Shown here: positions 8,705 to 18,281 of the stretch, piece after piece
Layout: the number at the start of each line of letters is the position of its first letter
Numbering within the stretch: position 1 is the stretch's first letter
DNA from: Mycobacterium triplex
GTDB taxonomy: Bacteria; Actinomycetota; Actinomycetes; Mycobacteriales; Mycobacteriaceae
Reading direction: 5' to 3'
NCBI RefSeq assembly: GCF_000689255.1
Contig: NZ_HG964446.1
Location: 1,230,484-1,294,483, forward strand
DNA length: 64,000 nucleotides
Translations under genes and position numbers: made by a program
The notes under the pieces: generated by a model
The model's input: the letters and a program-made list of their open reading frames with translations, nothing else
The model's database searches: none
What the model was told of the DNA's origin: nothing

Positions 8705-9454
8705 ATGGGTGACACTGCGACGCTGGTACTGCTTCGCCACGGCGAAAGCGAATGGAACTCGCTGAATCTTTTCACGGGCTGGGTCGACGTCGGACTGACG
8801 GAAAAGGGCCGCGCCGAAGCGGTTCGCAGCGGCGAGCTGCTGACCGAGCACAACCTGCTGCCCGACATCCTCTACACCTCGCTGCTGCGCCGCGCGATCA
8901 CCACGGCGCATCTGGCCTTGGACGCCGCCGACCGGCTGTGGATCCCGGTGCAGCGCAGCTGGCGGCTCAACGAACGCCACTACGGCGCGCTGCAGGGCCT
9001 GGACAAGGCCGAAACCAAGGCCCGCTACGGCGACGTGCAATTCATGGCCTGGCGGCGCAGCTACGACACCCCGCCACCGCCGATCGAGAAGGGCAGCAAG
9101 TTCAGCCAGGACGCCGACCCGCGCTACGCCGACATCGGCGGCGGCCCGCTCACCGAATGCCTGGCCGACGTCGTGGTGCGCTTCCTGCCGTACTTCACCG
9201 ACGTGATCGTCCCGGATTTGCGTTTCGGCAAGACGGTGCTGATCGTCGCCCACGGCAACTCGCTGCGCGCCCTGGTCAAGCACCTCGACCAGATATCCGA
9301 CGAACAGATCTCGGAGCTGAACATTCCGACCGGCATTCCGCTGCGCTACGACCTGGACGCCGATCTGCGTCCGGTGGTGCCCGGCGGCACCTACCTGGAC
9401 CCCGAGGCGGCGGCCGCCGGCGCCGCGGCGGTAGCCAGCCAGGGCGCCCGGTAG
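8705..9454 (+). CDS. gpmA: 2,3-bisphosphoglycerate-dependent phosphoglycerate mutase
   Basis: Glycolytic and gluconeogenic enzyme that interconverts 3- and 2-phosphoglycerate. The phospho-histidine motif [10 protein letters not shown] is at the N-terminus (His12), with the second catalytic His in [14 protein letters not shown], and [14 protein letters not shown] is conserved. The ATG at 8705 gives 249 residues, the length of the M. tuberculosis enzyme; a GTG at 8684 would add seven residues and is less likely. It precedes senX3 on the same strand by 162 bp. Confidence 0.95.
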   Translation: MGDTATLVLLRHGESEWNSLNLFTGWVDVGLTEKGRAEAVRSGELLTEHNLLPDILYTSLLRRAITTAHLALDAADRLWIPVQRSWRLNERHYGALQGLDKAETKARYGDVQFMAWRRSYDTPPPPIEKGSKFSQDADPRYADIGGGPLTECLADVVVRFLPYFTDVIVPDLRFGKTVLIVAHGNSLRALVKHLDQISDEQISELNIPTGIPLRYDLDADLRPVVPGGTYLDPEAAAAGAAAVASQGAR

Positions 9455-9519
9455 TCTTCGGGCAGCGGCTTGATTTCGCCGGTTTTGAGCGCTAAAGGCC
9501 CGTTGGCCAAATTTCGCAT

Positions 9520-9540
9520 GAACGACAGCCGAACACCTGT
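9520..9540 (-). promoter_or_regulatory. Two GTTC half-sites 11 bp apart upstream of senX3
   Basis: Read on the minus strand, GTTC occurs at 9534-9531 and again at 9523-9520, exactly 11 bp apart. Direct GTTC repeats with an 11-bp period are the layout of PhoB/PhoP-type boxes, and RegX3 is a member of that family that controls its own operon. The assignment is an inference from spacing only. A further GTTCATC occurs at 9590-9596. Confidence 0.3.
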
Positions 9541-9616
9541 GGCGGAAGTTGTGACTTGTCCGATTTTGGCCTCGTTCCGCTAGGGCTGCGTTCATCAGAT
9601 TTGTACGATTTTGTTC

Positions 9617-10846
9617 GTGACTGTGTTCTCGGCGCTGTTGCTGGCCGGGGTCTTGTCCTTGCTGGCGCTGGCCGTCGGAGTGGCGGCCGGCACTCGGTTG
9701 TCCGCACGTGTGGTGCGACGCCGCCAGCGAGTGGCCACCGAATCAACCGGCATCACGGTCGCGCAGATGCTGCAACAAATCGTCACCCTGATGCCGCTGG
9801 GCGCGGCCGTCGTCGATTCGCATCGCGACGTCGTCTACCTCAACGAGCGTGCCAAGGAATTGGGCCTGGTGCGCGATCGGCAGCTCGACGACCAAGCCTG
9901 GCAGGCCGCGCAGCAGGCGCTGGGCGGCGAGGTCGTCGAATTCGACCTCCAGCCCGGCAAGCGCGCGGCCGCCGGGCGGTCCGGGATATCGGTGCATGGG
10001 CAAGCCACCCTGCTGAGTGAGGAAGACCGCCGGTTTGCAGTCGTCTTCGTTCACGACCAGTCCGACCATGCGCGCATGGAGGCCACCCGCCGCGACTTCG
10101 TGGCCAACGTCAGCCACGAGCTCAAGACCCCGGTCGGCGCCATGGCGCTGCTCGCCGAGGCCCTGCTCGCGTCGGCCGACGATTCGGAAACCGTGCGCCG
10201 GTTCGCCGAGAAGGTCCTCATCGAGGCCAACCGGCTGGGCGACATGGTAGCCGAGCTCATCGAACTGTCCCGGCTGCAGGGCGCCGAGCGGTTGCCCAAC
10301 GTCATCGCTGTTGAGGTCGATACCGTTGTGGCTGAAGCGATTTCGCGTCACAAGGTGGCCGCTGACAACGCCAAGATCGAGGTTCGCACCGACGCGCCCA
10401 CCGGTTTGCGGGTGCTGGGGGATCAAACGCTGCTGGTGACCGCATTGGCCAATCTGGTCTCCAATGCGATCGCCTACTCGCCGCCGGGTTCACCGGTGTC
10501 GATCAGCCGTCGCCGTCGTGGCGACAACATCGAGATCGCGGTCACCGATCGCGGGATCGGGATTGCGCTCGAAGACCAGGAGCGGGTCTTCGAGCGGTTT
10601 TTCCGGGGGGACAAGGCGCGTTCGCGAGCCACCGGCGGCAGTGGGCTGGGGCTGGCGATCGTGAAACACGTTGCGGCCAATCACGATGGCAGCATCGGGG
10701 TGTGGAGCAAGCCGGGAACCGGTTCCACGTTCACATTGTCCATCCCGGCCTATCAGGACACCGATAGCGGCGAAGAAACCGAGCAATCGCGGGCTCGCGA
10801 AGCGCGGCCCAACAGATCCCAACGAGAGGAAGAACTAAGTCGATGA
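9617..10846 (+). CDS. senX3: Sensor histidine kinase of the phosphate two-component system
   Basis: SenX3 senses phosphate status together with the Pst transporter and phosphorylates RegX3. The 409-residue protein has an N-terminal membrane helix region (about 1-30), a PAS-like domain with [21 protein letters not shown], a HisKA domain with the phospho-His in [14 protein letters not shown] (about residue 167), and an HATPase domain with [13 protein letters not shown] (N box), DRGIGI (G1) and [12 protein letters not shown] (G2). The GTG at 9617 gives the start [10 protein letters not shown] known from M. tuberculosis; a TTG at 9611 is an alternative. The stop overlaps the regX3 ATG (ATGA). Confidence 0.95.
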   Translation: MTVFSALLLAGVLSLLALAVGVAAGTRLSARVVRRRQRVATESTGITVAQMLQQIVTLMPLGAAVVDSHRDVVYLNERAKELGLVRDRQLDDQAWQAAQQALGGEVVEFDLQPGKRAAAGRSGISVHGQATLLSEEDRRFAVVFVHDQSDHARMEATRRDFVANVSHELKTPVGAMALLAEALLASADDSETVRRFAEKVLIEANRLGDMVAELIELSRLQGAERLPNVIAVEVDTVVAEAISRHKVAADNAKIEVRTDAPTGLRVLGDQTLLVTALANLVSNAIAYSPPGSPVSISRRRRGDNIEIAVTDRGIGIALEDQERVFERFFRGDKARSRATGGSGLGLAIVKHVAANHDGSIGVWSKPGTGSTFTLSIPAYQDTDSGEETEQSRAREARPNRSQREEELSR

Positions 10847-11526
10847 CCAGTGTGCTGATCGTGGAGGACGAGGAGTCGCTTGCCGATCCGCTGGCCTTCC
10901 TGCTTCGCAAGGAAGGCTTTGAAGCCACCGTGGTAACCGATGGGTCAGCGGCGCTGGCCGAGTTCGACCGTGCCGGCGCGGATATCGTGCTGCTCGATCT
11001 GATGCTGCCGGGCATGTCGGGCACCGACGTGTGCAAGCAGCTGCGCGCTCGCTCCAGCGTGCCCGTGATCATGGTGACGGCCCGGGACAGCGAGATCGAC
11101 AAGGTGGTCGGCCTGGAGCTCGGCGCCGATGACTATGTGACCAAACCGTATTCGGCGCGTGAGTTGATTGCCCGGATCCGGGCCGTGCTTCGCCGGGGCG
11201 GCGACGACGACTCCGAGATCAGCGACGGCGTATTGGAGTCCGGCCCGGTGCGGATGGACGTCGAGCGTCACGTCGTGTCGGTCAACGGGGACACAATCAC
11301 GTTGCCGCTCAAGGAGTTTGACCTACTCGAGTACCTGATGCGCAACAGCGGACGGGTGCTGACCCGCGGGCAGTTGATCGATCGGGTGTGGGGCGCGGAC
11401 TACGTGGGTGACACCAAGACGCTCGACGTCCACGTCAAGCGGCTGCGGTCCAAGATCGAAGCCGACCCGGCCAACCCGGTGCATCTGGTGACGGTGCGCG
11501 GGCTGGGCTACAAGCTCGAGGGCTGA
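10843..11526 (+). CDS. regX3: Response regulator RegX3 (OmpR/PhoB family)
   Basis: A 227-residue response regulator that activates phosphate-starvation genes. The receiver domain has the acidic pocket VEDEE, phospho-acceptor Asp52 in [11 protein letters not shown] and Lys in [13 protein letters not shown]. The C-terminal winged helix shows [22 protein letters not shown] and the recognition part [17 protein letters not shown]. It overlaps senX3 by four bases, without the spacer repeats that separate the two genes in M. tuberculosis. Confidence 0.97.
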   Translation: MTSVLIVEDEESLADPLAFLLRKEGFEATVVTDGSAALAEFDRAGADIVLLDLMLPGMSGTDVCKQLRARSSVPVIMVTARDSEIDKVVGLELGADDYVTKPYSARELIARIRAVLRRGGDDDSEISDGVLESGPVRMDVERHVVSVNGDTITLPLKEFDLLEYLMRNSGRVLTRGQLIDRVWGADYVGDTKTLDVHVKRLRSKIEADPANPVHLVTVRGLGYKLEG

Positions 11527-11619
11527 CCTCGATCACAACCATTGTCTGCTGGCCCGGTCGTCGATCGGGGCTAGCAGCGTAGCCAGTGAGCCGGTAATCC
11601 CCAGCTCCGGCGTCTTTTC

Positions 11620-12507
11620 ATGCGACTCCGCGGTGCTGCCGCGATGTCCGCCTACGCCGCGGATTCTGCGCAGGCGAGCACCCTGACGGCATTTGACGAG
11701 CCGTCGCCTTCCACCAACGAGGCCGGGCGACTTGCCCAGGCCGACGCGGCGGCCCGCCCCGCCGCCGAAGCACAGTCCGCGGCCCAAGTCGTCGCGAACG
11801 CCGCCACGCAGGCTGCTACCACGACCGTCCCGGACGGCGGAAGCGCCACCGTTGCGCCCGGCAGCACGATCACCCTCGCCGGCAGCTCCGCGATCGTCCT
11901 CAACGACGGCTCCGTCACGGTCAGCGGCAACGGCGCTATCGTTGCGAGCGCGGGCTCCATCACCGTCAACATCGGCAGCAGCGTCCTGATCCAGGCGTTG
12001 GACCCGGCTACGGGCATTGCCGTCAACACCACTGTCAATGCCGCCTCCGGTCCGATCACTCTGGCCCCCATGTCGGTCCCGGTTCAAGTTCTCAGCGGCT
12101 CCGTCACCACGAATGGCGCCTCTCTGATCGCCAACATCACGACGAACCCGGTCACCGCCCTCGTCGGTGCTACCGAGGCCTCGATCGCCAACGTCACCTC
12201 CCAAGTCGGATTGCCGGCCATGGGGTCGGTAACCATCACCTCCGCCGCCACCCCGCTCGCCGCCGCCCCGGCCGCCGCCCCGACCGGCGCGGCGACGGCG
12301 GCATCGGCTGCCGCGACGAGTAGCTCGTCGTCGGCGTCGTCGGCGTCATCCGCCGCGTCGGCGTCGTCCGTGTCGCCGGCAGGAACTCTGGGAATATCGG
12401 GTGCGGACGAAATCCTGACGCCGGAAGTGCCCTACCTTGGGCCGACCGATGCGGTCGGTATCGCTGCTGATTCGCCGATGCGCGCCGCCGCGGCCGCAAG
12501 GTGGTGA
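11620..12507 (+). CDS. Unrecognised Ala/Ser/Thr-rich beta-repeat protein
   Basis: A 295-residue protein I do not recognise. Residues about 1-65 are Ala-rich and look helical (AQADAAARPAAEAQSAAQVV). Residues about 68-190 are Val/Thr/Ser/Gly-rich with short imperfect beta-strand repeats such as GSATVAPGSTITLAGSS and GSVTVSGNGAIVASAGSI, which suggests a beta-solenoid. Residues about 205-260 are low-complexity Ala/Ser, and the C-terminus is less biased (LTPEVPYLGPTDAVG). No clear signal peptide or membrane helix is seen and no good ribosome-binding site; an ATG at 11644 is an alternative start. The gene lies where M. tuberculosis has the GMC oxidoreductase Rv0492c and is convergent with an Rv0493c-like gene. 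Confidence 0.6.
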   Translation: MRLRGAAAMSAYAADSAQASTLTAFDEPSPSTNEAGRLAQADAAARPAAEAQSAAQVVANAATQAATTTVPDGGSATVAPGSTITLAGSSAIVLNDGSVTVSGNGAIVASAGSITVNIGSSVLIQALDPATGIAVNTTVNAASGPITLAPMSVPVQVLSGSVTTNGASLIANITTNPVTALVGATEASIANVTSQVGLPAMGSVTITSAATPLAAAPAAAPTGAATAASAAATSSSSSASSASSAASASSVSPAGTLGISGADEILTPEVPYLGPTDAVGIAADSPMRAAAAARW

Positions 12508-12571
12508 GTGTGACGAGCCCGTCACCCGTAGGAATCCCGCAGGCTGACAACACTTTTCGAGCATTTCACGC

Positions 12572-13495
12572 TTAACGCAAACCGACCTCGGCGTGCCCCG
12601 GTACCGACCAGCTGTGCTCGACGACGCGGCGGTGAGCGATCTCGATGTGAATGTCGGCCTGCTCGGTGTTGGTGCACACTGCGGTGGCGCCGTCGGGATC
12701 GGTGTAGCGCAGGCTCACGCATCGTTGCCCGGGCTGCTCGACGCGGATGAGAACATCGCGGTTCCCGATGCGCCCCTGCAGTTGCCAGTGCTCCAACTCG
12801 AGCGTCGTGCGCATCCGAAGGGAAGGCAAAGGGCTTGCGGGCCAATCCTTTCCATCGATGCGGAAGCGGATGAAGGCCATCGGCGCCAGCCGGCGCAGCC
12901 CCGGCTTGTGCGATACCGCGGTGACGACCTCGAGGACGTCGCCGCCGCCGAGGTCGGCGTGGATCCATCCCCAGCGTTTGGCGTTGCCGTGCCCGTAGAT
13001 GTGGGCAACGGCGCCGCGCCAGCCGTCGACGCGCATAACAGTGCCGTCGACGGACAGCGACCCGGCGAAGTCGGCGGTGGGTGCGACCACCACCTGGGCG
13101 CCGGGCAACAGCTCGCGCTCCCACACCACCCGCGGAAACGTCCACAACGGCTTACCGGTGTCCGCCCAGGACAGTTCCCAGCCGAGCGTTCCGGCCCGCC
13201 CGTCCAGCCCCTCGGGCCCCAGCCGCACGCCCCCGGCGTCGAACCACGCCGCACCGGTCGCGGGTTGGGCGGGCTCGGGGCCGAACCGTTCGGTGTGCGG
13301 CGGGCCGTCGGGTGCAAACCAGCTCGCCCAGCCATGCGCGTAGGGGGCGCCGCCCCGTGTCGGAGCGACCGTCTCACCGTGAACCCATAGGCCGGCGTGC
13401 GTCAGCGGATCCGACAGGGTGGCGTACCAGACTTCGAGCCGCCCGGCCTGGCCCCGCCAGCGCGGGGCCGCCGCCAGTCGCAGTTCGTCGTCCAC
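12572..13495 (-). CDS. Conserved hypothetical protein (Rv0493c-like)
   Basis: A 307-residue protein closely matching the remembered Rv0493c sequence, with RGQAGRLEVWYATLSDPLT at the N-terminus and AVAHIYGHGNAKRWGWIHAD in the middle. The pattern of long beta strands and Trp-rich motifs resembles tocopherol cyclase-like/lipocalin-like folds, but that is a weak inference. No signal peptide or membrane segment. It starts with GTG, 21 bp after the stop of the Rv0495c-like gene, so the two form an operon. Confidence 0.85.
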   Translation of the reverse strand: MDDELRLAAAPRWRGQAGRLEVWYATLSDPLTHAGLWVHGETVAPTRGGAPYAHGWASWFAPDGPPHTERFGPEPAQPATGAAWFDAGGVRLGPEGLDGRAGTLGWELSWADTGKPLWTFPRVVWERELLPGAQVVVAPTADFAGSLSVDGTVMRVDGWRGAVAHIYGHGNAKRWGWIHADLGGGDVLEVVTAVSHKPGLRRLAPMAFIRFRIDGKDWPASPLPSLRMRTTLELEHWQLQGRIGNRDVLIRVEQPGQRCVSLRYTDPDGATAVCTNTEQADIHIEIAHRRVVEHSWSVPGHAEVGLR

Positions 13496-13516
13496 TACTG
13501 CCCCGACGTCGCGCGG

Positions 13517-14428
13517 TTACTCCGCGATCCGAGTCGCCGGGTGCACGGCGATGAGCCCTAATTGGCTGCGGCGCTTGCACATTGCCGCCAACTCGGCATA
13601 GGCCTTGGAGCCGAGCAGTTCGGTGAGCTCGTCGGCCAGGCTTTCCCACACCTGCTTGGCGCCGACGTGTGCCGCCGGATCGCCCGTGCAATACCAGTGC
13701 AAGTCCGCGCCGCCGGCGCCCCAGCCGCGGCGATCGTATTCGGTGATCCAGGTCTTGAGGATCTCGGTGCCGTCGGGCCGCGTCACCCATTCTTGGCTGC
13801 GCCGGATCGGCAACTGCCAGCAGACCTCGGGCTTCATCGTCAGCGGCGGCACGCCCAGCTTCAGCGCCTTGCTGTGCAGCGCGCAGCCGATGCCGCCGGC
13901 AAAGCCGGGCCGGTTCAAGAAAATGCACGCGCCCTTGTATTTGCGGGTGCGGTGCTGGGGCTGGCCTTCGTGCTCGTCAAGTTCGAGGTAACCCTTACGG
14001 CCCAAACCCTTTTCGCGGAATTGCCAGTCGGCGTCGGTGAGCTGCTTGACCGCGTCGTCCAGGCTGGCGCGGTCGTCGTCGTCGGACAGGAACGCGCCGT
14101 GCGAGCAACACCCGTCGTCCGGGCGGCCCTCGACCGTGCCGCGGCAGGCGGGTGTGCCGAACACACACGTCCAGCGTGACAGCAACCACGTCAGGTCGGC
14201 CGCGATCAGATGCTCCGGATTGTCCGGATCGAAGAACTCCACCCATTCACGGGCAAAATCCAATTCAACTTCTTGCCCAGGCTCGGGGTGCGAATTCGCC
14301 ACGGATGCAACGTTAGACCAAAATTCGCGTCCATCCAGCCGCTGACACTCGCGCCCGCCGGAGCGGGGACCGGCTGATCTTGAATTCCCCGGGATCGCGT
14401 CGACCGATATCGGATTGTGGTGTTTCAC
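13517..14428 (-). CDS. Conserved cysteine-rich hypothetical protein (Rv0495c-like, DUF3109-type)
   Basis: A 303-residue soluble protein with a conserved cysteine set: [36 protein letters not shown] and WYCTGD. Such spacing points to a bound iron-sulfur cluster or zinc, as proposed for DUF3109/YkgJ-type proteins. The function is unknown. Two starts are possible: TTG 14440 or GTG 14428; the latter is taken because it is the stronger codon, while the first 30 residues are poorly conserved. It is divergent from ppx1 with a 47-bp gap. M. tuberculosis has a GntR-family gene (Rv0494) in the gap after this gene; here it is missing. Confidence 0.85.
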   Translation of the reverse strand: MKHHNPISVDAIPGNSRSAGPRSGGRECQRLDGREFWSNVASVANSHPEPGQEVELDFAREWVEFFDPDNPEHLIAADLTWLLSRWTCVFGTPACRGTVEGRPDDGCCSHGAFLSDDDDRASLDDAVKQLTDADWQFREKGLGRKGYLELDEHEGQPQHRTRKYKGACIFLNRPGFAGGIGCALHSKALKLGVPPLTMKPEVCWQLPIRRSQEWVTRPDGTEILKTWITEYDRRGWGAGGADLHWYCTGDPAAHVGAKQVWESLADELTELLGSKAYAELAAMCKRRSQLGLIAVHPATRIAE

Positions 14429-14463
14429 AGCGGGGCGCAACCCAAACAGCTTCGCCCTCCCGC

Positions 14464-14469
14464 TAGTTT
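14464..14469 (+). promoter_or_regulatory. Probable -10 box of ppx1
   Basis: TAGTTT lies six bases before the GTG at 14476, the spacing expected when transcription starts on the first base of the start codon. It supports the GTG at 14476 over the one at 14470. Confidence 0.45.
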
Positions 14470-14475
14470 GTGTTC

Positions 14476-15492
14476 GTGCGATTAGGCGTCCTCGACGTGG
14501 GTAGCAATACGGTCCATCTGTTGGTGGTCGATGCCCATCGCGGCGGGCATCCCACCCCGATGAGTTCGACGAAGGCCACCTTGCGGTTGGCCGAGGCCAC
14601 CGACAGCTCGGGCAAGATCACCAAGCGCGGCGCCGAAAAACTCATCTCCACGATCGACGAGTTCGCCAAGATCGCCGTCAGCTCCGGCTGTGCGGAGCTG
14701 ATGGCCTTTGCCACCTCCGCGGTCCGCGACGCCGAGAATTCCGACGACGTGCTCACCCGGGTCCGCAAAGAGACCGGTGTCGAGTTGCAGGTGCTGACCG
14801 GGGTGGACGAGTCGCGGCTGACCTTCCTGGCGGTGCGCCGCTGGTACGGGTGGAGCGCCGGGCGCATCATCAACCTCGACATCGGCGGCGGCTCGCTGGA
14901 GCTGTCCAGCGGCGTCGACGAAGAACCCGAAGTCGCCTTGTCGATGCCGCTGGGTGCCGGCAGGTTGACCCGCGAGTGGCTGCCCGACGATCCGCCCGGC
15001 CGGCGCCGGGTGGCGATGCTGCGCGATTGGCTGGACGCCGAGCTGTCCGACGCCAGTGTGGCCGTGCTCGAGGCCGGCGCTCCCGACCTCGCCGTGGCGA
15101 CGTCGAAGACGTTCCGGTCGCTGGCCCGGCTCACCGGCGCGGCGCCGTCGGCCGCCGGACCACGGGTGAAGCGGACGCTGACGGCTAACGGCCTCAGGCA
15201 ACTCATATCTTTCATCTCTAGGATGACCACCGCTGACAGGGCGGAATTGGAAGGAGTCAGCGCCGAGCGGGCACCGCAGATCGTGGCGGGCGCCCTGGTG
15301 GCGGAGGCGAGCATGCGAGCGCTGTCGATAGAAACGGTGGATATCTGCCCGTGGGCGTTACGGGAAGGTCTCATCTTGCGCAAGCTCGACAGCGAAGCCG
15401 ACGGAACCGCCCTCGTAGAGACTTCGGTGCGCAATGCTGGAGGTCAGGCAGTAGATCGGAACGCCAACCGATCGAGAGGCGACAAACCATGA
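14476..15492 (+). CDS. ppx1: Exopolyphosphatase, Ppx/GppA family (Rv0496-like)
   Basis: Cytosolic enzyme that releases phosphate from polyphosphate; the M. tuberculosis orthologue acts on short-chain polyphosphate. The ASKHA phosphate-binding loops are visible: [12 protein letters not shown] near the N-terminus, [11 protein letters not shown] (catalytic Glu region) and [11 protein letters not shown] for the second loop. The 338 residues match the short Ppx class that lacks the C-terminal HD domain. The stop overlaps the next ATG (ATGA). Confidence 0.92.
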   Translation: MRLGVLDVGSNTVHLLVVDAHRGGHPTPMSSTKATLRLAEATDSSGKITKRGAEKLISTIDEFAKIAVSSGCAELMAFATSAVRDAENSDDVLTRVRKETGVELQVLTGVDESRLTFLAVRRWYGWSAGRIINLDIGGGSLELSSGVDEEPEVALSMPLGAGRLTREWLPDDPPGRRRVAMLRDWLDAELSDASVAVLEAGAPDLAVATSKTFRSLARLTGAAPSAAGPRVKRTLTANGLRQLISFISRMTTADRAELEGVSAERAPQIVAGALVAEASMRALSIETVDICPWALREGLILRKLDSEADGTALVETSVRNAGGQAVDRNANRSRGDKP

Positions 15493-16532
15493 CCGGACCA
15501 CACTCCGAGACCGAGAGCCCCGGCACCCGGCCCATCTCGGTGGCCGAACTGCTGGCCAGGAACGGGACCATCGGCGCCCCGGTGGGCACCCGGCGCCGGC
15601 GTCGGCGCCGCGGCGACAGCGACTCGGTCACCGTCGCCGAGCTGACCGGTGAGATCCCCGTCATCCGCGACGAGGAGCACGACGAGACAACACCTGAGGC
15701 CAACGGCACCGTCGAGGTCGCCGAACCCGAGGCCGAGTCGGCACCCGAGCCCGGCTCGGAACAGGCCGGGGTCGCCACCGAAGACCGGCCCAGGCCCGGG
15801 ACCCGGCCCGAGCCTCGTTGGCCCAAGTCTGCGCCGCAGCCGCCCCGGGCGGGGCCGGAGCGCAGCGCCTACCCGCGGCCCGCTCGGCGCTCCGATGCAC
15901 CAGAAGCCGCCCGGCCGGCGGAGCCCGCCGGCAAGCCCGCGGCGTCCTCCGGCGCCGAGGACATGAGCCCGGATCCGCTCGAGCAATACGCCGACATCCC
16001 GGTCGACGTCATGGACTCCGACGTGCGCGAGGCCGAACCCGCGACCGAGGATTCCGCCTATGTCCGCTCCTACCTGCAGACTTCGGACTCGACCCTGTTC
16101 GGCGGACAGACCCTCGCCGATGAGGTGGCGCGACGGCGCAGCGACGAGCGCGAGGGCGCCGACGCGGACGCGCTGACCGACGCGACGGCGCCGGCCGAGG
16201 ACCACGTCGGCGTCGAGACGTCCCACCCGGACCAGCTCAGCGAAGTCCGCCCAGCGCCCGGCAAGCTCGAGGCGCTCTGGCGCGGCAGCTTGATCGTGTT
16301 TCAGTCGATCCTGGCCGTCGCATTCGGCGCCGGGCTGTTCATCGCGTTCGACCAACTGTGGCGATGGAACAGCCTGGTGGCGCTGGTGCTGTCGGTGCTG
16401 GTCATCCTCGGCCTGGTGGCCGGGGTGCGGGTGGTGCGCAAAACCGAGGACATCGCGAGCACGCTGATCGCGGTGGCAGTCGGGGCGTTGATCACCTTGG
16501 GACCGCTGGCGCTTTCCATGCAGTCCGGCTAG
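15489..16532 (+). CDS. Membrane protein with long disordered N-terminus (Rv0497-like)
   Basis: A 347-residue protein. It begins with conserved [15 protein letters not shown], a basic patch ([12 protein letters not shown]) and [11 protein letters not shown], followed by about 170 residues rich in Pro, Glu and Ala that look disordered. Three hydrophobic segments occupy about residues 270-345 ([40 protein letters not shown] and a last one ending in LALSMQSG). The role is unknown. It is co-translated with ppx1 through an ATGA overlap, and the Rv0498-like gene follows after 15 bp. Confidence 0.85.
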   Translation: MTGPHSETESPGTRPISVAELLARNGTIGAPVGTRRRRRRRGDSDSVTVAELTGEIPVIRDEEHDETTPEANGTVEVAEPEAESAPEPGSEQAGVATEDRPRPGTRPEPRWPKSAPQPPRAGPERSAYPRPARRSDAPEAARPAEPAGKPAASSGAEDMSPDPLEQYADIPVDVMDSDVREAEPATEDSAYVRSYLQTSDSTLFGGQTLADEVARRRSDEREGADADALTDATAPAEDHVGVETSHPDQLSEVRPAPGKLEALWRGSLIVFQSILAVAFGAGLFIAFDQLWRWNSLVALVLSVLVILGLVAGVRVVRKTEDIASTLIAVAVGALITLGPLALSMQSG

Positions 16533-16547
16533 GCGTCACCCGCAACA

Positions 16548-17390
16548 GTGCGCCCAGCAATCAAGGTCGGCCTTTCCACGGCCTCGGTCTACCCGTTGAG
16601 GGCCGAGGCCGCGTTCGAGTATGCGACCCGGCTCGGCTACGACGGCGTCGAGCTGATGGTGTGGAGCGAGTCGGTCAGCCAGGACATCGCCGCCGTCAAG
16701 AAGTTGTCGCGGCGCTACCAGGTGCCGGTGCTGTCGGTCCACGCTCCCTGCCTGCTGATCTCGCAGCGGGTGTGGGGTTCCAACCCGATTCCCAAGCTGG
16801 AACGCAGCGTGCGGGCCGCCGAGGAGCTCGGCGCGCAGACGGTCGTCGTGCATCCGCCGTTCCGCTGGCAGCGGCGCTACGCCGAGGGATTCAGCGAGCA
16901 GGTGACGAACCTGGAAGCCTCCAGCGACGTGATGGTCGCGGTGGAGAACATGTTCCCCTTCCGGGCGGACCGCTTCTTCGGGACCGACCAGTCGCGGGAA
17001 CGGATGCGCAGGCGCGGTGGCGGTCCGGGACCGGCGATTTCGGCGTTCTCGCCGTCGTATGACCCGCTGGACGGCAACCACGCGCACTACACGCTCGACC
17101 TGTCGCACACCTCGACGGCGGGCACCGACGCGCTGGAGATGACCGAGCGGATGGGTGCCGGGCTGGTGCATCTGCACCTGTGCGACGGCAGCGGCCTGCC
17201 CGCCGACGAGCACCTGGTGCCCGGGCGTGGCACGCAACCCACCGCCGAGGTGTGCCAGCTGCTGGCCGCCGGCCATTTCACCGGCCACGCCATCCTCGAG
17301 GTGTCCACCTCAAGCGCCCGCTCGGCCAGCGAGCGCGAAGCCATGCTGGCCGAATCGCTGCAGTTCGCCCGCACACATCTGATGCGATGA
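16548..17390 (+). CDS. Sugar phosphate isomerase/epimerase-like TIM barrel (Rv0498-like)
   Basis: A 280-residue AP-endonuclease-2/xylose isomerase-type barrel. Metal-ligand style motifs typical of the family are present: GYDGVELMVW, LSVHAPC, VVVHPPFRW, VAVENMF (Glu), YTLDLSHT, VHLHLCDG and HAILEVSTSS (Glu). The substrate is unknown. The GTG start follows the Rv0497-like stop by 15 bp, and its own stop overlaps the next ATG (ATGA), so four genes from ppx1 onward form one operon. Confidence 0.88.
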   Translation: MRPAIKVGLSTASVYPLRAEAAFEYATRLGYDGVELMVWSESVSQDIAAVKKLSRRYQVPVLSVHAPCLLISQRVWGSNPIPKLERSVRAAEELGAQTVVVHPPFRWQRRYAEGFSEQVTNLEASSDVMVAVENMFPFRADRFFGTDQSRERMRRRGGGPGPAISAFSPSYDPLDGNHAHYTLDLSHTSTAGTDALEMTERMGAGLVHLHLCDGSGLPADEHLVPGRGTQPTAEVCQLLAAGHFTGHAILEVSTSSARSASEREAMLAESLQFARTHLMR

Positions 17391-18235
17391 CCGCCGACCC
17401 TCAGGAGACCATGACCGCGCTGTTCACCACCGCCATGACGCTGCGGGAGGTCGATTCGGGTGTATTCGAGGGGGAGCTCAACCGGCACTGGACCATCGGG
17501 CCCAAGGTGCACGGCGGCGCGATGCTGGCGCTGTGTGCCAACGCCGCCCGGCACGCCTGCGTCGAGTCCGGCCACGAGCCGGTTGCGGTGTCGGCGAGCT
17601 TCCTATGGGCACCCGACCCGGGGCCGATGCGGCTGGTGACCTCGATCCGCAAGCGCGGCCGGCGGATCAGCGTCGTCGACGTCGAACTCGTCCAGGGCGA
17701 CCGCACCGCCGTCCACGCCGTGGTCAACCTCGGCGAGCCGGAGCACTTTGCGCCCGGCGGCGACACGGCGCCGCTGCTGACGGCGAACCCGGTGCTGGAC
17801 CTGATGGCGCCCGAACCGCCCGACGACATCGAACCGATCGGGCCCGGCCACCCGCTGGCCGGCCTGGTGCACCTGGGCGAGGGCTGCGATGTCCGGCCGC
17901 TGCTGTCGACGCTGGCGCCCAGCACCGACGGGCGGCCCCCGATCCTGCAGATGTGGGCGCGGCCGCGCGACGTCGCCCCTGACGGCCTCTTCGCGCTGAT
18001 GTGCGGGGATCTGTCGGCGCCGGTGACGTTCGCCGTGGAGCGCACCGGCTGGGCGCCCACGATTCAGCTGACCGCCTTTTTGCGGGCGCTGCCCGCCGAC
18101 GGGTGGTTGCGGGTGGTCTGCACCTGCCTGGAAATCGGGCACGACTGGTTCGACGAGGACCACATCGTCGTCGACAGCCTGGGCCGGCTCGTCGTGCAGT
18201 CTCGCCAGCTGGCGCTGGTGCCTGGGAAGCGGTGA
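17387..18235 (+). CDS. Acyl-CoA thioesterase-like double hot-dog protein (Rv0499-like)
   Basis: A 282-residue protein resembling the TesB-like thioesterase family with two hot-dog domains. IGPKVHGGAMLALCANAA is the first-domain motif, VSASFLWAPDPGP follows, and the second domain carries PTIQLTAFLRALPADGWL. An activity on acyl-CoA is inferred from family only. The ATG overlaps the stop of the TIM-barrel gene. Confidence 0.8.
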   Translation: MTADPQETMTALFTTAMTLREVDSGVFEGELNRHWTIGPKVHGGAMLALCANAARHACVESGHEPVAVSASFLWAPDPGPMRLVTSIRKRGRRISVVDVELVQGDRTAVHAVVNLGEPEHFAPGGDTAPLLTANPVLDLMAPEPPDDIEPIGPGHPLAGLVHLGEGCDVRPLLSTLAPSTDGRPPILQMWARPRDVAPDGLFALMCGDLSAPVTFAVERTGWAPTIQLTAFLRALPADGWLRVVCTCLEIGHDWFDEDHIVVDSLGRLVVQSRQLALVPGKR

Positions 18236-18281
18236 AGCCCCGCTAGCCAGGAGAAGCCTGGGCGTCTGCGATGCTTTCGCC

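Noticed and set aside
11620..12507. PE_PGRS or PPE identity for the Ala/Ser/Gly-rich protein
   Set aside because: No PE or PPE domain, no Gly-Gly-Ala/Asn repeat; composition is Val/Thr/Ser, not Gly/Asn.
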